Source of the DNA: Chryseobacterium joostei
Lineage (GTDB): Bacteria; Bacteroidota; Bacteroidia; Flavobacteriales; Weeksellaceae
Direction of reading: 5' to 3'
Assembly: GCF_003815775.1 (NCBI RefSeq)
Contig: NZ_CP033926.1
Span: 3,472,001-3,536,000 of the forward strand
DNA: 64,000 bases
Shown: positions 61,560 through 64,000 of the stretch, piece by piece
Position numbering within the stretch: position 1 is the stretch's first letter
How the letters are laid out: every line of letters begins with the position of its first letter
Notes under the pieces: generated by a model
Database searches by the model: none
Told to the model about the DNA's origin: nothing
Seen by the model: the letters and a program-made list of their open reading frames with translations, nothing else
Translations under genes and position numbers: made by a program

Positions 61560-62477
61560 ATGAAAAAGTTTTTAATTAAAATAGTCCCTTATTTTGTTGC
61601 AGTACTTATTGTATTGGCCATACTCGGATCTTATGCAGATGGAAATACAGATGATAACTATATGCATTTTGCTGTTAAAAAGCCCCAGAATATTATTTTA
61701 GGAGACTCTCGTGGCTCTCAGGCAATTGTATCCGGAATTTTAAAAAATAAACTTTCTACAGATTTTGATAATTTTTCCCTGAATATTGTGCAATCTCCCT
61801 ATGGACAGGTTTATTTTAAAGCTTTAAAAAGAAAATTAGATCCCGAAACTAAGAATGGTATTTTTATTTTAACGGTAAACCCATGGAGTGTATCCTTGAG
61901 TAAGAGTATTAAGAAAGAAAAAGATTTCCCTGAAGAACATTCTCCACTAAACGATATGCACTTTTATGATTGGTCTCCCAATTATGAATATTTATTGAAG
62001 CACTATACAAGAAGTTGGTTTAAAATTTATACGGAACGAGCGGAGGTAGGAAGGTCAAATACCTTTCTTCACAATGATGGCTGGCTGGAAGTAAATATAG
62101 ACATGAATGCAGACTCTGTAGCAATGAGAACTCATCAGAAAACAATGTTTTATAATGATCTGGCAAATGTTGTGGAACTTTCACCAGAGCGTCTAAAAGC
62201 TTTTAATGAAATCATCAATTATCTGAGGACAAAGGGCTCTGTTTATATTGTCCGAATTCCAACCTCTAAAAATCTTACCGCCATTGAAAATAAAAAATAT
62301 CCTCATTTTAGTAAATTATTGCAGGATATTGCACATCAACAAAATATAAGGGTGTTTGACTTTTCGAAAAATTATGCAGATTATGATTATACAGATGGAA
62401 ACCATATGTATAAAGAGTCTGGAAAGAAGCTTACTTCCCAGATTGCAGACTCTATCATAGCCAGTAGGAAAAAATAA
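61560..62477 (+). CDS. Membrane-anchored SGNH-like O-acetyl-transfer partner of the MBOAT protein
   Basis: A 305-aa protein from ATG 61560, one base after the MBOAT stop. The longer frame back to 61515 overlaps MBOAT and is unlikely. One N-terminal membrane segment (residues 7-24), then a periplasmic domain with Ser50 in NIILGDSRGSQ (block I) and Asp279/His282 in YTDGNHMYKESG (block V), a plausible Ser-His-Asp triad as in AlgJ/AlgX/DltD-type proteins. Inferred to finish O-acetylation of the exported polysaccharide. Confidence 0.8.
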   Translation: MKKFLIKIVPYFVAVLIVLAILGSYADGNTDDNYMHFAVKKPQNIILGDSRGSQAIVSGILKNKLSTDFDNFSLNIVQSPYGQVYFKALKRKLDPETKNGIFILTVNPWSVSLSKSIKKEKDFPEEHSPLNDMHFYDWSPNYEYLLKHYTRSWFKIYTERAEVGRSNTFLHNDGWLEVNIDMNADSVAMRTHQKTMFYNDLANVVELSPERLKAFNEIINYLRTKGSVYIVRIPTSKNLTAIENKKYPHFSKLLQDIAHQQNIRVFDFSKNYADYDYTDGNHMYKESGKKLTSQIADSIIASRKK

Positions 62478-62526
62478 AATAATTGAATGGTGGTGTACCT
62501 ATTTCAGTTCCCCAAACATATTGATG

Positions 62527-63468
62527 TTAGAATAAGTTACCCCTGAAATTAATATTATAAATTCCCGATCGTATACTTTTATAATCTTTTAAAAAATATT
62601 TTAAGATCATTTTCCACTTTTTTGACGTTGTGGAGTTAGCAATCTGAAAGCTTCTGTACATTCTCAAAATATGGAGCCTTACATTTTCAGGAATAGTGGT
62701 TTCATTTTCAGCCCAATCATTTACCTCTTTCCATAAAAGAACACGAGTTGTTGCCGGGTTTATTTTTTTAGAATCCACCTGTGTAATTCTATTATCTTCA
62801 TGTACCCCTCTTATGGCCACTGCCTTATCCAAAATTCCGGGATAAAGATTAAGGTAATAAGAGAGCCTGAATAAAAACTCTGTATCCTGATGGAGCCTTA
62901 GGCTGGCTTTGAATAGGATATCCATTTTTTTCATCAGGGAATCCTTACGTATTGTTAATGCATCAATACTAAAAAGCCCAAAGCTTCCTAACATGTAAAT
63001 TTGACCAAGAAAAACGTCCTTGGGATCATGTCTTTTATAGACTGTAGTTAGCCTGTCTCCAAATAACTGATAGTATTGTTGTTTTGCTTTTTCAGTATAA
63101 TAGTGTACGCCAAGTGCGCCGTAGACACCCTCTACTTCAGGTCGTTTAAAGAGTTCCTTTTCAGCATCAAATCTATTGGGAAGATAATAATCATCAGCAT
63201 CTAAAAATGAAATGAAATCTCCTGTAGATTTTTCTATTCCCAGATTCCTCGTAGGGCCAGCACCGTGGTTTCCTTTGTCGGGATGTTGATACAGCTTTAC
63301 CCTGTCATATTGTTCGGCAAGTTGTTCACATACCTGCAATGCTTGATCAGGAGATTTATCCTCTATCAGAATGACTTCATGTACTTCATCAAACTGAAGG
63401 GCCGATAACACAGCTTGGGATACGAATTTTTCAGCATTGTAAACGGGAATGATTACTGAGATTTTCAT
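62527..63468 (-). CDS. Glycosyltransferase family 2 (GT-A)
   Basis: A 313-aa protein. VIIPVYNAEKFVSQAVLSAL, EVILIEDKSPDQALQVCEQL, and the DxD site in GDFISFLDADDYYLPNRFDA. LRLHQDTEFLFRLSYYLNLY holds the likely catalytic acidic pair. C-terminal extension about 200-313 ends SIRSGIYNINFRGNLF. It is a tandem duplicate of the truncated gene at the right edge (shared AIRGVHE-NRIT and RSGxYNINFR). It converges on the SGNH gene with no terminator visible in the 49-bp gap. Confidence 0.9.
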   Translation of the reverse strand: MKISVIIPVYNAEKFVSQAVLSALQFDEVHEVILIEDKSPDQALQVCEQLAEQYDRVKLYQHPDKGNHGAGPTRNLGIEKSTGDFISFLDADDYYLPNRFDAEKELFKRPEVEGVYGALGVHYYTEKAKQQYYQLFGDRLTTVYKRHDPKDVFLGQIYMLGSFGLFSIDALTIRKDSLMKKMDILFKASLRLHQDTEFLFRLSYYLNLYPGILDKAVAIRGVHEDNRITQVDSKKINPATTRVLLWKEVNDWAENETTIPENVRLHILRMYRSFQIANSTTSKKWKMILKYFLKDYKSIRSGIYNINFRGNLF

Positions 63469-63598
63469 GTTTTTATCAACTTAATTTTTTAAATCATTTG
63501 TGTGTTTAAAAGTCCTGCAATATAATCAATTATAAAGACTTATGCCTGAATTTTTTTACATATAAAAGTAGATATATTTTCCTTTGGTTTATGGGTCA

Positions 63599-63633
63599 AA
63601 AATTAGCTGAATAGGACCTATTCAGCTAATTTT
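63599..63633 (-). terminator. Terminator of the right-edge GT2 gene
   Basis: Very long perfect stem: AATTAGCTGAATAGG / CCTATTCAGCTAATT around a single A, extended by AA/TT to 17 bp. T run on the minus strand. It lies 67 bp past the stop. Confidence 0.85.
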
Positions 63634-63699
63634 AGCAGAGAAACTGATGTGTTTTCTTCCCTATTCTTATTTAAAGTTACGAATTTATAATTTAAATTT

Positions 63700-64000
63700 T
63701 TATGAAATCAGCGAATATCTGAAATTGATATTATACAATCCCGATCTTATACTTTTATAATCGGTAAACAGGTATTTAATAATCATACCCCATTTTTTTA
63801 ACAAAGGAGCCTTGGCAATTTCAAAGCTGCGATGCATTCTTTTGATATGGAGTTTGATGTCTTCAGAAATATTGTTCTCCGTTTGTGACCATAGCTTCAC
63901 TTCATTCCAAAGTAATGCCCGGGAGAATGCCGGATCTATGACACGAAGATCCACTTTTGTTATTCTGTTGTTTTCATGTACTCCTCTTATGGCAATAGCT
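63700..64000 (-). CDS. Glycosyltransferase family 2, C-terminal part (runs off the right edge)
   Basis: The frame is open to the window edge: upstream of the internal GTG at 63954 it reads AIAIRGVHENNRITKVDLRV. About 100 residues are visible, matching the C-terminal third of the GT2 at 62527 almost segment for segment (RALLWNEVKLWS versus RVLLWKEVNDWA; TDYKSIRSGLYNINFRYSLI versus KDYKSIRSGIYNINFRGNLF). The catalytic domain lies outside. The GT2 call rests on this similarity alone. Confidence 0.75.
   Translation of the reverse strand, partial: AIAIRGVHENNRITKVDLRVIDPAFSRALLWNEVKLWSQTENNISEDIKLHIKRMHRSFEIAKAPLLKKWGMIIKYLFTDYKSIRSGLYNINFRYSLIS

Noticed and set aside
1..64000. tRNA, rRNA, insertion sequences, integrases, CRISPR arrays
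   Set aside because: None was recognised in the intergenic regions on either strand.

Overview
The window is AT-rich Bacteroidota chromosome, most like Chryseobacterium or a close relative (Weeksellaceae, Flavobacteriia). The evidence is: TonB-dependent receptors with partner lipoproteins, type IX secretion (T9SS) type-B C-terminal domains, exosortase F, many genes carrying the Bacteroidota -7 promoter element TAnnTTTG, almost no Shine-Dalgarno sequences, and typical Flavobacteriia gene families (DUF6702, DUF5689, DUF2306, bacterial GH3). No tRNA, rRNA, insertion sequence, prophage or CRISPR array was seen.

Layout. 1-4.6 kb: end of a TonB-dependent receptor plus a DUF5689 lipoprotein. 4.9-8.4 kb (minus): DUF6702 protein, then an operon AmgK-like sugar kinase, stand-alone RapZ C-terminal domain, MurU-like uridylyltransferase, LOG-family hydrolase. 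This looks like peptidoglycan amino-sugar salvage with a candidate built-in sensor. 8.6-9.6 kb (plus): exosortase F and its partner. 9.7-18.2 kb (minus): CDF metal exporter, asd, a small 4-TM protein, a TonB receptor, then nitroreductase-nadB-nadC. 18.3-29.7 kb (minus): four large T9SS-secreted proteins, two with L-type lectin heads and two with PPC-like heads, split into pairs by the replication genes rnhA and dnaB. 29.9-35.0 kb (minus): TPR protein, MFS exporter, small envelope proteins, GH3-like enzyme. 35.3-38.7 kb (plus): mfd. It is followed by a structured intergenic stretch that may encode a small RNA, three tandem secreted paralogues, two related lipoproteins and pth.

44.3-47.7 kb (minus): a probable bicarbonate operon, beta-carbonic anhydrase / small secreted protein / SulP transporter / second beta-carbonic anhydrase. 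48.1-50.0 kb (plus): membrane-anchored AraC-type regulator and a DUF2306 membrane protein. 50 kb to the right edge: a surface-polysaccharide locus of mixed strands with at least six glycosyltransferases, two hexapeptide acyltransferases, a FabH-like/ACP/FabG-like trio that could build a dedicated acyl chain, a methyltransferase, an acyltransferase-3 protein and an MBOAT/SGNH O-acetylation pair.

Points most worth a second look: the AmgK-RapZ_C-MurU operon; the reassorted heads and tails of the four T9SS proteins; a hidden ORF at 57.6-57.8 kb translationally coupled to a glycosyltransferase and broken by an 8-A run; the acyl-chain trio inside the glycosyltransferase cluster; the structured regions at 38.7-38.9 and 59.8-60.1 kb; and several genes whose -7 box sits only 3-4 nt before the ATG, predicting leaderless mRNAs. 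All function calls rest on reading motifs by eye; no database search was possible.
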